Source: an uncultured Clostridia bacterium
GTDB taxonomy: Bacteria; Bacillota; Clostridia; TANB77; CAG-508
Assembly (NCBI GenBank): GCA_947596225.1
Contig: CANQEX010000007.1
Coordinates: 1 to 40,750 of the forward strand
DNA: 40,750 nucleotides
Direction of reading: 5' to 3'
Below the pieces are notes generated by a model. It had not been told where the DNA came from. It did no database searches and saw only the letters and a program-made list of their open reading frames with translations. The translations under genes and the position numbers were made by a program. Below, in pieces: positions 40,559 through 40,750 of the stretch (the first letter of the stretch is position 1; every line of letters begins with the position of its first letter).

Positions 40559-40750
40559 ATGAGTTCAATAATTAAGTTAAGTAATATAGTAAAAAAATTT
40601 TATATAGGAGAGCCAAATGAATTAGAAATACTACATGGTATATCACTAGAAGTTGAAGAAGGTGAGTTTGTTTCTATAGTAGGTCCTTCAGGATCTGGAA
40701 AATCTACTTTAATGAATATGATTGGAGTATTAGATAGACCTACTTCAGGT
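40559..40750 (+). CDS. ABC transporter ATPase, MacB-type (cut by window edge)
   Basis: The first 64 codons of an ABC ATPase. Start [20 protein letters not shown], then [20 protein letters not shown] and the Walker [10 protein letters not shown] followed by [14 protein letters not shown], the typical order and spacing of the LolD/MacB/YknY type. It follows the adaptor gene by 11 bases; AGAAGGG precedes ATG by 7 bases. The ABC signature, Walker B and the permease lie beyond the right edge. An exported antimicrobial or envelope compound is a usual substrate of such systems, but nothing here identifies it. Confidence 0.93.
   Translation, partial: MSSIIKLSNIVKKFYIGEPNELEILHGISLEVEEGEFVSIVGPSGSGKSTLMNMIGVLDRPTSG

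Noticed and set aside
1..40750. CRISPR array, rRNA genes, integrase, complete prophage or replication origin
   Set aside because: I saw no regularly spaced repeats, rRNA motifs, recombinase motifs, structural phage genes or DnaA-box cluster in the window.

Overview
The window is a contiguous piece of a very AT-rich chromosome from an endospore-forming low-GC Bacillota, most likely a Clostridia lineage. The evidence is SpoIVA, a GerA/GerB/GerC receptor operon, a SleB cortex-lytic enzyme, RemA, the Asp23/AmaP/DUF2273 trio, DUF1653, YqeG, formate-tetrahydrofolate ligase, frequent TTG/GTG starts and strong AGGAGG ribosome sites. The standard code applies, since TGA ends several intact genes. I cannot name a species.

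Layout. 1-1034: end of a Lon-type protease. 1063-3015: small accessory genes, each with its own promoter and terminator (a membrane peptide, an unrecognised 364-residue protein, a 44-residue membrane peptide), two of them behind structured leaders. 3232-3486: DUF1653. 3553-5280: a scarred integration region beside tRNA-Asn, with repeated pieces of the tRNA 3' end and its terminators, a YgjV-like membrane gene and a wrecked KilA-N gene. 5430-6147: a P-loop protein and a small broken ORF. 6225-9586: rsmE, a membrane protein, yicC, remA, rpoZ, gmk. 9644-9964: a reverse-strand accessory gene with an unusual promoter. 10147-13936: priA-def-fmt. 14018-19845: Asp23-amaP-DUF2273-nusB-xseA-(anchored protein)-xseB-DUF212-fhs. 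19874-23373: a cytosolic CBM25-like protein, sleB and an MFS carrier. 23486-26496: yqeG, an A24 peptidase, an M24 peptidase, efp. 26501-27196: an M23 peptidase that seems to start at AUU, and tRNA-Trp. 27361-31965: a four-gene operon (SBP+VWA, XpaC-like, second SBP, TelA-like). 31991-36068: a membrane micropeptide and the gerC/gerB/gerA operon, with a frameshift in gerA. 36220-38651: spoIVA and a coiled-coil orphan. 38820-40750: an HlyD/MacA-type adaptor and the start of its ABC ATPase.

Much of the window is housekeeping: translation start and ribosome maturation (def, fmt, rsmE, efp, yicC), replication restart and repair (priA, xseAB), transcription (rpoZ, nusB), one-carbon metabolism (fhs), and sporulation or germination.

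The best candidates for less described biology are: the SBP/VWA-XpaC-SBP-TelA operon, whose two binding proteins look like paralogues and have no ABC permease beside them; the M23 gene with an AUU start; the structured leaders in front of accessory genes; the intracellular glucan-binding-like protein; and the layered tRNA-Asn integration scars.
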